DNA of 64,000 nucleotides from Ovis canadensis (lineage: Eukaryota > Chordata > Mammalia > Artiodactyla > Bovidae): assembly GCF_042477335.2 (NCBI RefSeq), contig NC_091263.1, positions 74,202,501 to 74,266,500 of the forward strand, written 5' to 3'. Position numbers and translations under genes: made by a program. Positions within the stretch are counted from its first letter, which is position 1, and each line of letters starts with the position of its first letter. The notes beneath the pieces are model-generated. The model was not told where the DNA came from and did not search any database. It was given only the letters and a program-made list of their open reading frames with translations. Shown piece by piece: positions 32,812 to 44,529 of this stretch.

Positions 32812-35800
32812 CTGCCTTACCTTCTGCAAAAAGGTTCAGAGGAGCTCTTACCGTGGAGCCGCCGCTTTGTCAGCGTAGGGAAGGAGGAGGGCAGGAGGGT
32901 GGCCAGGAGGGCAGCAGGAAAGAGAGCTTGTTCGGGAACTGCATCCTCAGGGGACGCCAGGGTGAAGGGGAACTGGGCCTTCCTTTCCTTGAGCAGAGTC
33001 CTCAGAAGGCTCTGCGGGCAGCATGGACACAGCGAAGGGACCCCTGCGCCCTTCAGGGTCTCAGGTCTGGGCTCGTGGGCACGGCCCCCGGAAAGCGGGT
33101 CTCAGAGGAAAGCTGACCGGAGGAGGGCCTGGGTCTCCGAGCTCTGAGAGTGCTTCTCAGCCCTGCTTTCGGGCCCCCGGTGCACACGCACGTCCCTGGC
33201 CCTGAGATCCGGGCCGCCCTCGGTGGCAGCTCAGAACCGTGTCTCCCCCCAGGGACCCAGGTGTCTGAGCATGTGGCTGGCGGGGCTGCGCATGAGGGGA
33301 CCCTCAGAGGCGTCGGGGCTTCCTGGGGGTGGTGGAGGCTTTAGGGGGTGGGCTCTGTGGACCTCGGAGAGCCACGGGACCTGAACGTCCCCCCTTGCTG
33401 GGAAAGCACGGTGGGCCGCCGCTCCCCAGCCCCTCAGGGTGGGGGCAGTCTGGGACCCCAAGGCTCAGTGCCAGCTGCGTCACCTATAGTGGGGAGACGG
33501 CGTCAGAGGGTGAGCGCGCCCCCGGGGGCTGGCACGGGCCGCAGGGGCATCCCCAGGGCTGGCATCCTTCGGCCCCGTGCCTCCCTGCTGTGGGTTAGAC
33601 CCCGGGGCGGCTTTCCCAGGAGGCGTCCACAGACCTCCTGCTGGGGGCCGAGCTCTCCGAGCGCCTCCTGCTCCACGCTTCCCCCGAGGCCCGCCCCTGA
33701 GTCTCCATCTGGGCGGTCCTCTTTTCAGTGGTGCGAAGTGTGCGGGCGCCTCTGCGGAGACCAGGGAGGCTGAGGACAAGGGCAGCCCGACCTCAGGAAG
33801 ATGCAGGAGACTGACGTAGGATCCGGGGGTGCTGCGGGGCCCAAGGGAGCCCGGGAGGCCTCGAGAAACGGGCAGCAGAGGATGTGGGCTGGGAGGGCTC
33901 CACGTGGAGCGGGGAGGAGGAAAGACAGGAAGGAGGGGAGGACCTGGAGCAGGGGCCCGGGGCTCGGGTCCGGCTGGCCTGGTCTCAGCAGGGCGGTTTG
34001 CCCCGGGCCGTCCGCGTGGCCGGAGTAGAGATGAGGGGCCCTGCTTGGGAAGCACGGCCTTTAGGCGTTCTAGGTGCTCCGCTATGTTTATGCTGTTCAA
34101 TCCGTCGTGCCGAGACGTCCCTCAGGGGAGGCTGGTGTCTTGGGGCCACACAGCAGCGCGGTGCCGTGGACAGTGGCGGGCCTTGGCAATGGTAGACCAA
34201 ATGGCAGGCCTTGGAGGTAGAACCCGCCTGAGTCACACGGTTGGGGTGGGGCTGGAGGCTGTCCCTGGACCCGAGAGCCATTCTTCTCGTGGTTAAACAG
34301 GGGCCCCTTTCCCCTGGCTGGTCTTAGCTTCAGACGCCGGGCGTCTGTGAGGTCAGTGCCTGCCTCAGTTTCGAGATGTGAGCGTGTGGGTCATCTTGGG
34401 CTCCCCCACTGCCCACCCAGTGGGCTCCTCCACCGTGCTCACTCCACCCTGCCTGCCAGCATCAGTCACAGGCACCTCCCTGACGTCTGTCTTTTTTTTT
34501 TTTTTTTCTGACGTCTGTCTTGACCTCCCTCCGCGTGGCGCAGGCTGTGTGCTTTCCCCAGCCTCTGGGCTAATTACTTAGCAGTTAGAGCCATTGCTGT
34601 GAGATTTCAGACACCGAGAAAGCATCCATTCTGCGGGTGCTCGATTTACAAAGTCGTGGGGAAGCCGCTGGTGGTGCAGTTCTTTCTGAGATAACACGCA
34701 GTTAGCAAACTCGATGCTTCGATTAATGTCACGTGAAAACCTTTGTGCCCATGTTGGAGGTGGGACCCTTGACCCGCTGGAGGACCGGGACCCTTAGGGA
34801 GGGGGCCTGGGGGTCAGCGCGCCCAGGCCCACCGGTTCTCAGCCCCGTCGGCAGCGGCCTCAGCGCTTGGCGTCTGTCTTCTTTCCGGGCCCCGACGGCG
34901 TGCTCGGGTGTGTGGAGGTGCTGGCGCCTGGGCTGGGCTTGTGTTGGGAGGGCTGCCCCTGGCGTGTCTGCAGGGGCAGCGTGTCAGGAGGCCTCTGGTT
35001 GGCAGCCCGTGCTGGGCCCCGTGGGCGTCTCTGTGTGCCTCTGGTCAGCTGCTCCCCCGCAGGGCAGGCAGCCGGCTGGGGCCCGCTGGCCTCGAGTGTC
35101 TGCTCCTGGCAGGCTCTTGGTCTGTTCTTCCCCACGTCCCCTGGGGCATCAGGGTGGCAGTGTTTCAAGGGCAATGAGAGAGCAACAACACGCTTTCCAA
35201 GTCTCTGCTTGGGTCAAGTTTGCAAGTGCTCCGTGGGCAGAGTGAGTCAGCTCAGAGGCGGTGGAGGCCCGTCCACGGAGCAAGGTCGGGGGAGGAGGTT
35301 TCGTGGTTATTTTTGACTCTGTCGCTGGGAAGGGACTTTTGTGCCGAGAGCTGGGACACCAGGGTTGGAATTTTGTTTCTGCCTCTGAGTGGCTCTAGAT
35401 AAGATGGCATCTGGTAGACTTTCCAGCAGGTTCCCAGAGTTTGCGATTTTATATAACTCTGGGCCAGAGTTTGCATCTCACGCTGGCGACACAACCTGTG
35501 AGCTTCTCCAGGGCAGAGCTCAAGCTTCATATTATCCTGGCTTCCTCAGCTCTCGCCCTGGTAGAGTTTCATGTCCAGCACAAACCAAGAGATCCAAACA
35601 TGTGTGCTGAATGAATGAGTGAACTTCCTATGTTTATAAGGTAAGACAGTTTGGCGGGGTGAGTCTCAAAAGTCCCTGCAGCATGGTTTTCTAGGAAAGG
35701 AACAGCATTTCCACCGAGTGTAGACCAGAGGGGCTTACTGTTTGTGCAGGAATCAGGGCACCTACCATTCGGAAACAGCAGTGACGGGAGTTAGCAACAG

Positions 35801-36984
35801 TAAGAAGAGAATATTCCCTACAGGCAGCCAGTCCCCTGGACTACTAGGTGGCTGCATCTTAACCATTTTAACTTTGAAGTAAAGTTTGGAAACACACCCG
35901 TGAGTGGGCCTGCAGGACAGCAGAGAGTGTTTTCTGTCTTCGGGCAGAAGTCAGCACGGGCGCCAGAATCCGGGCTGGGTCCGCTGCCTCTGACCGTGCA
36001 GGCGATGCGGCAGGTGTTAGCTGAGCTGCAGGTGTCCGCTCAGCACCAGGGCGGAAAGCGATGGGGGTCCTCCGAGCGGCCGGAGGACTCGGGGTCCGCT
36101 TGACCGCAGACCCCCAATCGCGTGAGCTCTCTCTGCGCTTCCTGTGCGTGCCGGGCCTCATTCTGGTTTGGAGACCCTGAGGTGGTTCAGCAGCCCCTCT
36201 GCCTTGGAAGACCACTCCCCTCACATGTCAGGGAGACAGCGCCAAGCACCGTGGCATTTGCTCATGAGGGTCATGCATTCTGAGGAGGTGGGGAGGGGGC
36301 GGTCCAGGGACAAGTTTAGGTGACTTTAAACCGACCCTTGGAGGTGTTGAAGGGGACTGGAGGAGCCGCTTCCACACGGGCATGGAGGCATGTTCTGAAA
36401 ACAACAGGAAGTCTTTTTCGGCCCGACGTCTGCCGTGCACGGCGGGAGGTGCGTTTGGAAGGGCTGGTCCGGGAGCTGGGATCTGAATAGCCGTCATGTT
36501 AGTCTGCACAAAGCGCCACAGACTCGCTGGCTTAAACAGCAGAACGGTCCTTTGCCCCGGGACCCAGGAGCCGGCGGGTTGGCGTCTGGTGAGAGCAGCT
36601 CGCATGTCCAGTGTCGTCTCTGCTGTCTCCCTGCCAGCGGGGCGGACGCGCCACGGGACGCGTGTCCTGACTTTTCACAGAAGCTCGTGCTTCTCTGTGG
36701 TTTCGTGGCAGACGCCCCAGCTCGTCTGAAGTCGCTGTGGGCTCGGCCCTTGCCTTGGTGTCCTGTGGCTTAAGACCACCTCTGTCAGCAAGCCGCAGTG
36801 GCCGACTGGCCTGAGGCAGGTTCAGACGTGAGAGTGGGCAGTGCTGGGGGTGAAGTCTGCCCGTGCCCTGCAGACCCAGCAGGTGCCCGCCTTCCTTCCT
36901 AACTTTTGTCCCTGGGGTGCCACTCGTGGCTGCCTTTAATCAGGCGTGAATGTCCCCTTTCCCAGCGCTATTTGCAGGAGCTGC
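32812..36984. other. Unique GC-rich intronic sequence
   Basis: No exon recognised. It holds the poly(T) insertion at 34480-34521 and weak old-repeat resemblances near 35320-35640 (MIR/L2-like, ending GTGCTGAATGAATGAGTGAA) and 36485-36620. Confidence 0.4.
34480..34521 (-). mobile_element. Apparent tail-only retro-insertion (poly(A) on the minus strand)
   Basis: CTGACGTCTGTCTT is present at 34480-34493 and again at 34508-34521. Only 14 T lie between. On the minus strand this is a pure poly(A) tract flanked by a 14-bp direct repeat whose junction (TCTT|GA on the + strand) resembles the L1 endonuclease site. Confidence 0.65.
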
Positions 36985-38650
36985 AAATAATGGTCTGTTA
37001 TTAAAAGACTGTTGGAACAAGCGTCTTCTCGGCAAACGGTGCTGCAGCAGTTGGATGTGTGTGTGCTCAGTTGCTTCAGCCGTGGCCAGCTCTTTGCAAC
37101 CCCGTGGACTGGAGCCCGCCAGGCTCCTCTGTCCACGGGGTTCTCCAGGCAAGAACACTGCAGTGTTGCTATGCCCTCCTCCAGGGGATCTTCCCGACCC
37201 AGGGGTCGAGCCTGGGTCTCTCACGCCTCCTGCACTGGCAGGCGGGCTCTTTACCACTAGCGCCACATGGGAGGCCCCGGCACAGCTGGGTATCTGCGTA
37301 CAAGAGGATGGAGTTGGCCTCTTCCTCACACAGTGTACGAAAGTGAACTAAAGGACCTAGACGTGAAAGCAGCAACTGTGAAACTCTTAGAAGAGAACAC
37401 AGGAGTGAGTCCACCACCTTGGATTTGACCGTCGTTCTCAGATGTGACCCCAAAAGGACAAGCAACAGGAGGAAAAAAATGACATAGTGGACTTCACCAG
37501 AATGAAAACCTTTTGTGCTTTAAAGTACACTTTGAAGAAAACGAAAAAACAGATCACAGAATGGGAGAAAAGGCTTGCAAAACATCTGTGTGATAAGGGA
37601 ATTGTATCTGAGGCATGAGAAGAATGCTTGTAATTCAGTGATAGAAAGATAGCCTCCCTGAAAAAATGGGCAAGGGGCTTGAAGACCATTTCCCCAGAGA
37701 AGGGGTGCTTATGGCTAGTGAGCGTGTGAGAAGACGCTCAGCACCAGCTGTCATCGGGGAGACGAGCACACGTCAAAGCCACGATGAGGTGCCGCTTCCC
37801 AGCCACTCGGATGGCCGTGTGATAAGGACAGGCGATGAGCTGGTGGGGATGTGAAGTCTGGACCCTTGGGGCCTGCTGAGGGAATTTACAGTAGTGGAGC
37901 TGCTTTGGAAAACAGGCTGACAGTTACTCAAAGGTTAAACACTGTCACCTTATGACCCCGCAGTTCCATCCCTAGGTACGTGTCGAAAGCAACTGGGGAC
38001 TAACAGGTCAGACTAGTATATTCAAAACACGTAAACAGGGGCCTACGTTGTGGCATCAGGAACTGTGGCCGATGTCTTCTAATCACCCACCGCGGAAAAG
38101 AGCCTGAAAAAGCACAGGCATCACTGAACCGCTCTGCTGTGCACCTGAAGCACTGTGGATGGATGACACTTCAGTTTTTTAAAACATTGAAGACGTGTCC
38201 ACACACTTGTACACAAACACTCATGACAGTATTATTCCTAATGGTCAACATGTGGGAACGAGCCAGACGTCCGTACCTGGTGGATGGATGTCCACACAGG
38301 GGAATATTTGGCCGTGAAAAGGAAGGGAATGCGGGTGCGTTGATGAACCCGGAACAGTTATGCTGAGAGAAGGTGACGGGTTAATATGATTCCATTTTCA
38401 TGAAGTGTCCAGCCTAGGCCAGTCTTCGGAGACAGAAGGCGCATTCACGGTGGCCGTGAGCTGGGGTGGAGGTTGGGACAGCTAAGAGTAGGGGTTTCTT
38501 TTCAGGGTGATGGAGATGGTCTAAAATTGATTATGAGGTTGGTTGTACTACTCTGTAAACATGTGAAAACCACTGAATTGTATACTTTAACAGAGCAGAT
38601 TATATTATCTGTGAATTATATCCCGTGAAAGCTCTTACCAAAAAAACACA
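36985..38650 (+). mobile_element. L1 LINE 3' end, interrupted by a Bov-tA
   Basis: Late ORF2 (CTCGGCAAACGGTGCTGCAG; after the SINE, ACCTAGACGTGAAAGCAGCA) through the 3' region (AATTGTATACTTTAACAGAG) to a short A-rich tail at 38640-38646. All frames are broken. Confidence 0.85.
37056..37276 (-). mobile_element. Bov-tA SINE inside the L1
   Basis: Antisense copy from GTGTGTGCTCAGTTGCTTCA to the head end at CACATGGGAGGCC, with an extra CTCACGCC insertion in the head. Confidence 0.9.
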
Positions 38651-40467
38651 AGTACCTAAGAAAGCGAGTTACGCGGTGTCAGGCAGACATTTTTAATGAT
38701 GTTTACCCAAAAGCCTGATGACCCAGAGTTACTCAGGGTATGTTGGCACAAGGGGGAAACAGCGTGAAACGGTGATCTCAGTCATATTAAAAAGACAGTC
38801 ACGGGAAAGAGGTTGGAAACACGACTATAAAAACGGAATGCGTGTCCTCGAGCCTCGCGCCGCCTTCGGAAAGGCCCACGCTCAAGTCTCACACCTCGCT
38901 GGGTTCCTCCTGGGCTTCACCTGCTCGAGTCTCACAGCATCACATGGGGCTGACGTCACGCTTGCTGTTTCACTGATGGGGGAACTGGCCCCAGAGAGTC
39001 GGGTGCTGATGAACGCGCAGCCGGGGTCTGAACGCGCGTCTCTGTGCTCTAAAGGCACTGCTCTCTCCAGCACCCAGCTCTGCCCTGTAAACACGTACAG
39101 AGCTGTCCGAAGCGCCCGTCTGTGTGCACAGGTGCCTTGTAAACGCCCCGGACGGATGGGAAGACTGAGGCTCGGCAAGGGGCTCCGACCAGGGGCCTGG
39201 GTGGAGCGACAGGAGTGGAGAGAGCCCACGGTGCCCGGTCCCTCCCCTCCACCCACGTCCAGCTGCAGCGGCGGCTCTGACGACGTGCGCCTGGCTGGAG
39301 CTGCCTCATGGGGTCTCAGCAGAGCTCCGAGGCCTGAGCTCTGTCCCCGCAGAGCAGTGAGCCTGCCCCCTAAGCTCGTCTCTGTGCTCCTTCCCTCTCC
39401 TGCATTCTCAATAGATTCCCGATTGTTGATTGCCATCCGCTTGGCATTTCACCGCCCAGAAGGACTTGGAGCCATCTGCAGACTTGGAAAGTTCATGCTG
39501 TTCTCCTTCCAGGAAAAAAAAAAAAACAGACAGACTGTTACATAAGATGGATTCAAGCACATTCTTACAGGAAGGTTGGAGCCACTTGTCAGGCCGCAGG
39601 CCCCCTGCCCTCTCCCCCCGCCGTTGCGCGTCCAGGTGCAAAGTCACACGCTACTCTCAGAACCGGCTTCCTCGCAGAGCCGTTAAGAAGGATCCCAGTG
39701 TTGCCCCGACGTCCACGGGCAACTCCAGGCGCCCCTTCGGGCCTGAGGAGAGGTTCCTCCTGGAGAACGTGCAGGCCTTCCTCTCGGGGTGTGTGCTGGT
39801 CGCCCTGCTCTCTGTCCTCCCAGCAGGGAGGGGGTCATCTCCGGGGCAGGCACCCCCGTGCACCCTCCCCACCTTCCCCAGCATCCCTCCAGCGGTAGCC
39901 GTCTCTTCTGCAGCCTCCAGGCTCTCCCCTGCTCGCTCCGCTTGGGTCATTGAATTTTGCTGAAAATAAAATGTGCTGTCTTCCCACGAGCATGTCCATG
40001 GTACGACGCTGAGAAATGAAGGGAAAGTAGGGAGCTCGGACGACTGATGCCCCTCTGGACGGTCCTTGGTAACCTCGCAGACTGAGGAATTGGAAACAGC
40101 CGTGCGGATAGATGGTTAGTCCCCGGCTCTGCAAATGGGACAGAGGAGCTGGGACCATTCGCTCCCTCGCAGGGACAGGGTGGCTGGGGCAGGATCCGGA
40201 GGTCTGAGCCGAGTGAGAGGCGAAGGCCCACCCGCAAGGAGCCAGGCGGGCGAGGCAGTGAGGGACGGGTGAGGGGTGGCACAGGGCGTTGGCTAAACCT
40301 GCCGGCCCGGCTCTGAGCCGAGGTGACCTTGGCCTGGTCTGGACGGAAGCCTGATGTCCAGGGAGGAGGCGGCGTCCGCCCACCTGCCGTCCACACCCTC
40401 CTGCTCTCGGCCACTCTCTTGCTGGCCTCCCTGGCAACGGGGCTTCCTGTTATAAGAGCGCCTTACG
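38651..40467. other. Unique intronic sequence with an MIR relic
   Basis: An MIR-like core lies at about 38920-39060 (CTGATGGGGGAACTGGCCCC). An A13 run occurs at 39514-39526. No exon recognised. Confidence 0.45.
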
Positions 40468-40706
40468 TGTGTCTGCCTGCGTGAGCTTTTCTCTGGTTGC
40501 AGAGGCCGCTCCGTGGCTGCGGTCTGCAGGCTTCTCCGTGAAGAGCCTTCTCTTGCTGCCAACCGCCAGCTCCAGAGCACGAGGGCCCGTAGCTGGGTGC
40601 ACGGGCTTATGCTCCGTGGCGTGAGGCATCTTCCTGGGTCGCGGATCAGACCCCCGTCTCCCCACTGGCAGCTGGGTTCCTTACCGCTGAGCCGCCAGGG
40701 AGGCCC
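40468..40706 (-). mobile_element. CHR-type SINE
   Basis: GCTTTTCTCTGGTTGCAGAG, CTCCAGAGCACGAGGGCCCG, GGGTCGCGGATCAGACCCCC and a terminus GAGCCGCCAGGGAGGCC. Confidence 0.75.
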
Positions 40707-42281
40707 ACGCCGGGGCTTTCTGCCTCCTCATCCCCCAGGGCCGCTTGGAGGTTGGCCTCCTAACTGACCACCTCTTACGGGGGTCACCTCTGTGTGCGGC
40801 CTCGCTCCTCTGGGTGGTCTCCAGACGTCCGGTGGTGAGAGTGGGGCCCGGTGCCCCCCAGACTCCGGGGAGCCACACTCCAGTCCCGTGCAGGCCGCCT
40901 GTGTGCTGTCTGCCGCAGCGTCGACTTGAGAGTCCCGTCTTTGCTGTTCCCTTGGACTAGACCTTCTTTTTCATGGCACGTCCGTTTTGGGCGGGAAGTT
41001 TATTCTAACTTGGGGGCTGGAAAGCTAGCCTGAGATGCCCTCAGCAGACGGGGAGTATGGGGCACAGGAACACCCCCCGGCTGCGTCTCAGCTCCGGCTC
41101 CTCTCGGCCCAGAAACCAGAGCCGGCTTGTGCTGGGGAGCTGTTTCAGACAGACCGGCACCTCGCCGAGGCCTCCCTACCCACCCGGAGGACGCGATGGG
41201 GGGATTAGGCGACCCTGACGGCCCAGTGTCCATCACTTAACGCTGGGCCGCCAGCGTTGGGCCCGGGCGCCCGTCTGTGTGGGAGCCCGTGAGACGGGAG
41301 TGCTCGCCCTGTGATGCGCCGCACCGCGTGGTGAGTGCTGAGGTTTCTCCCGTCCCTTCCAGGGACCAATGGTCTGGCCTCTGCAGTGTGCACACGCCTG
41401 CGATCCCAAGTCCTCCCCGCTGCCCGCTGCCCGCTGCCCGCCGCTCGCCGCCCAACGAGAGCCCGCCGCCGCTCTGTCCTTTGCGGGACGGGACACCAGA
41501 GCCCTGCGCCCTGATGGCGCCTCTGCTGCTGTGTGTCCAGCTGAGGCCCTGGGAGGCGGGGCTTCCGGCAGGCGGTGGCCCGCTGCTGGGACCCAGAGCC
41601 CACGCGGGTCCTTCTCTGTGCAGAGAGGAGATCTGGGCTTGGGACGGAGCCCAGAGCTTTCCCGAGAGAAGCCGGTCGGTCACCCCAACCCCTGGCCTTG
41701 GTTCTCCACATCACAGCCCCTGGCGCAGCTGTGATGCTCGCCATTAAGGGACCATCCTGAACATCAGGCCGCGTGCTTCTGCGGGCAGGCCGTTAGAGAT
41801 TTCCCTGAGGGCTGGTTCCAAACACTGATCCGGACGCCAGCCCCCTGAGGAGCCCTTCGGCGTCAGGACCTCTTCAGGGTGGCAGGCAGGCGGTGGCTGC
41901 AAGGAGACGCCGCTGAAGACATCGCATTGTTGGTGTCAGTGAAGGGCCGTGTTCTCCTGGCCGCTTATGGTACAGACTGCTTTGCCGTGGAACTAAACCG
42001 CTCCCCGAGGCCGCACCCCGAAAGTGTAGGAAATTCCTTTCAGGAAGGAGCTGTCTGACGTTGGAGGAGTGATAATTTCCGCGTGCGTTTCCAGCTTGGT
42101 TTATGGGAGGCAGGTATGCGCCTCTCATCCCTGGAGTTCTCGTGTGTTCTTCACGTCCAGCAGACCCTGGGGGCCTGGTCAAGCGTGGCCCGGGCCTCCA
42201 GACCCCTCTGCTCATCATATCTTGAGCACAAGCACTGCAGCGGCTCAGTGCCTCTGGCGGCATCTGGTGCTGTTTGCATTT
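40707..42281. other. Unique GC-rich intronic sequence
   Basis: A short CCCGCTGCCCGCTGCCCGC run sits near 41420. No exon recognised. Confidence 0.4.
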
Positions 42282-42628
42282 GGGGTCTTCCCTGGTGGCT
42301 TAGATGGTAAAGCGTCCGCCTGCGATGCGGGAGACCCAGGTTCAGTCCCTGGGTCGGGAAGATGACCTGGAGAAGGAAAGAGCAACCCACTCCAGCACTC
42401 TTGCCTGGAAAATCCCATGGGCGGAGGAGCCTGGTGGGCTGCAGTCCATGGGGTGGCTGAGGGTCGGACACGACTGAGTGACTTCACTTTCACTTTTCAC
42501 TTTCATGCACTGGAGAAGGCAATGGCAACCCACTCCAGTGTTCTTGCCTAGAGGATCCCAGGGACAGGGGAGCCTGGTGGGCTGCCGTCTATGGGGTCGC
42601 ACAGAGTCGGACACGACTGAAGCGACTT

Positions 42629-42661
<33 letters not shown>

Positions 42662-42715
42662 TAGTACTCTTGCCTGGAAAATCCCATGGGTGGAGGAGCC
42701 TGGCTGGCTGCAGTG
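42282..42715 (+). mobile_element. BOV-A2-type SINE array with an internal AGC repeat
   Basis: One tRNA head plus body, then a second body (GGCAATGGCAACCCACTCCA), then (AGC)11, then a third partial body unit (CTCTTGCCTGGAAAATCCCA). The linker CACTTTCACTTTTCACTTTC marks the BOV-A2 monomer junction. Confidence 0.9.
42629..42661 (+). repeat. (AGC)11 microsatellite
   Basis: Thirty-three uninterrupted bases of AGC at the 3' end of a BOV-A2 body, a known seed site for ruminant AGC repeats. Confidence 0.95.
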
Positions 42716-42762
42716 CCCATGGTAGTGACGCCCTGCCCGACAGACGCTCTCTCTAAACAGCG

Positions 42763-42940
42763 CTTATTTGTCTGGCTGCCGCAGCGGCTCTGTGCTGCGT
42801 TGGGCGGTCCTCTCTCTGGCTGTGGCATTCGCGCTTACTCGCTCCGCCGCGTGTGGGATCTTAGGTCCCCAGCCAGGGATCGAACCCGCGTCCCCTGCAG
42901 TGTGAGGCCGGCTCAAGCGCTGGAGCACCGGGGAAGTGCC
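42763..42940 (-). mobile_element. CHR-type SINE
   Basis: TCTGGCTGCCGCAGCGGCTC, GTGTGGGATCTTAGGTCCCC, GCCAGGGATCGAACCCGCGT and a GGAGCACCGGGGAAGTGCC end. Confidence 0.78.
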
Positions 42941-43019
42941 CTGACTGTCTCCTTCCGTTGTTGCTGCCGCTGCTTCCCAGCCTTGCTGAGACGTCGTCGG
43001 TGTGCGACACCGCATGAGC

Positions 43020-43890
43020 GTCACAAGGCGTGCAGCTTAACGAAATCACGTGGAGTCTGAGATGAGTATCACAGGAGCTCGTGTCTCATACAGATAAGGA
43101 AAGCGGGGGAGCTTTCTCCCCTTCTGATGGGAACTCTTAGGATCTGTGCTCTTCACAGCTCTCCAGCGGCGGTCACTATACGCCATGCCGGACATGGCGC
43201 CCCAGGACTTGACTTCTGCTCGGGAGTTTGAGTTCATGCCTCTTGGCCTTCTTCCACTCCCAGCCCCGTCCTTGGTAACCGCAAATCTGACGCCTTGTTT
43301 TAAGAGTGTCTTTCGTCTTGCTCTCCTCCTGAGTTTAGGGTCCGCGTCCGAGTGGCGCCGCGCGTTGCCCTCTCTGTCTGAGACTCACTCACGCGGCATA
43401 ATGCCCTCAGGCACCCGTGTTGCTGCCAGTGGTAGCACCTCCCCACTTCTCGCGGCCGAGTCCTCGTCCGCCGCACGTGCACACCGCGCCTTGATCCCTG
43501 TATCTGTGGGTGGACACTTCGGTCGCTTCTGTAACGTGGCGACTGTCAACAGTGCTGCGGTGAACAGGGGGGCGGTGCAGATATCTCGGGAATAGAGTCT
43601 TTTCATCTCCTTTGGACACGTTCTCAGAAGTGAAAGTGCGGATCCCGAGGCAGCTTCAGTTCTAACCTTCTCAGGAGCCTCCATGCTGCTCTCCACAGTG
43701 GCAGCAGCGGTGTAGAAAGGCCCCCTCTCGCCACGGCCTCGCCAGCGTCTGCTGCTTGTGGGCTCCTTGGTGGCCGCCCTGCGTGAGGCGGCGCCTCGGG
43801 GTGGCTTTGATGTGCCTTTCCCTGGCGGCTCGTGGCGCTGGCCATCTTTTCACGTGCCTGTTGCCCATTTCCGTGCCTTCTTTGGCGAAT
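43020..43890 (-). mobile_element. Old L1 LINE 3' end, antisense
   Basis: The + strand shows the antisense L1 3' UTR and late ORF2: GGCATAATGCCCTCAGGCAC, GTGGGTGGACACTTCGGTCG, GCTGCGGTGAACAGGGGGGC, TTTCATCTCCTTTGGACACG, CCATCTTTTCACGTGCCTGT. It is much more GC-rich than typical L1. Confidence 0.75.
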
Positions 43891-43974
43891 CCTGACCCCA
43901 TCCTCCCCCTGTGTCTAGAGGGCCTGGAGCGGCAGGAAGCAATTCCTCGCTGGGGGGGCGGTGGCACGGCATCC

Positions 43975-44130
43975 CTTGCCCCCCTGCCCTGACCGTCCTC
44001 TCCAGGGCGCTTCACACGGCCTGGCGTGTATTCACGTACTGATTATTCTGGCCCCGGCCGGGGCCGCGGGGCTCCACCAGGGTAGGGACTTTGTCTAATT
44101 CAGGCGTGTGCTCAGAGCCTGAGCCAGACC
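43975..44130. mobile_element. Possible L2/MIR-type relic
   Basis: CCAGGGTAGGGACTTTGTCT followed by GCTCAGAGCCTGAGCC resembles the 3' end shared by L2 and MIR-related elements. Confidence 0.4.
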
Positions 44131-44332
44131 CCGAGCTCGCCAGCCTCTGTCACTGACGGGACCGGTGGCCGAGAGAGGGGTGAGCTCCGGGCTGGGGCAG
44201 GCGGCCCTGCGGCAGGCGTGCGCCACGCCGTGCGGCCAGTGGGCCCAGAGCAGCCTCGCAGGAGAGATGCGTCTGTGCCTGTGTGTCTCTCTGCATGTAG
44301 ACGGATAAAGGGTGGGGGATAGATGGATGCGT

Positions 44333-44529
44333 GCATGCGAGCTCACTCCTGTCTGACTCTTTGTGGCCCCGTGGACTGCAGCCCACAGGCTCCTCTGTCC
44401 ATGGGATTCTCCAGGCCGGAATACTGGAGTGGGTTGCCATGCCCGCCTCCAGGGGATCTTCCCAACCCCGGGACGGAACCTGAGCCTTCAGCAGGCGGAT
44501 TCTCTACCACTGAGCCACCTGGGAAGGCC
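44333..44529 (-). mobile_element. Bov-tA SINE
   Basis: Antisense body (CTCTGTCCATGGGATTCTCC) and head ending GAGCCACCTGGGAAGGCC. Confidence 0.9.
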
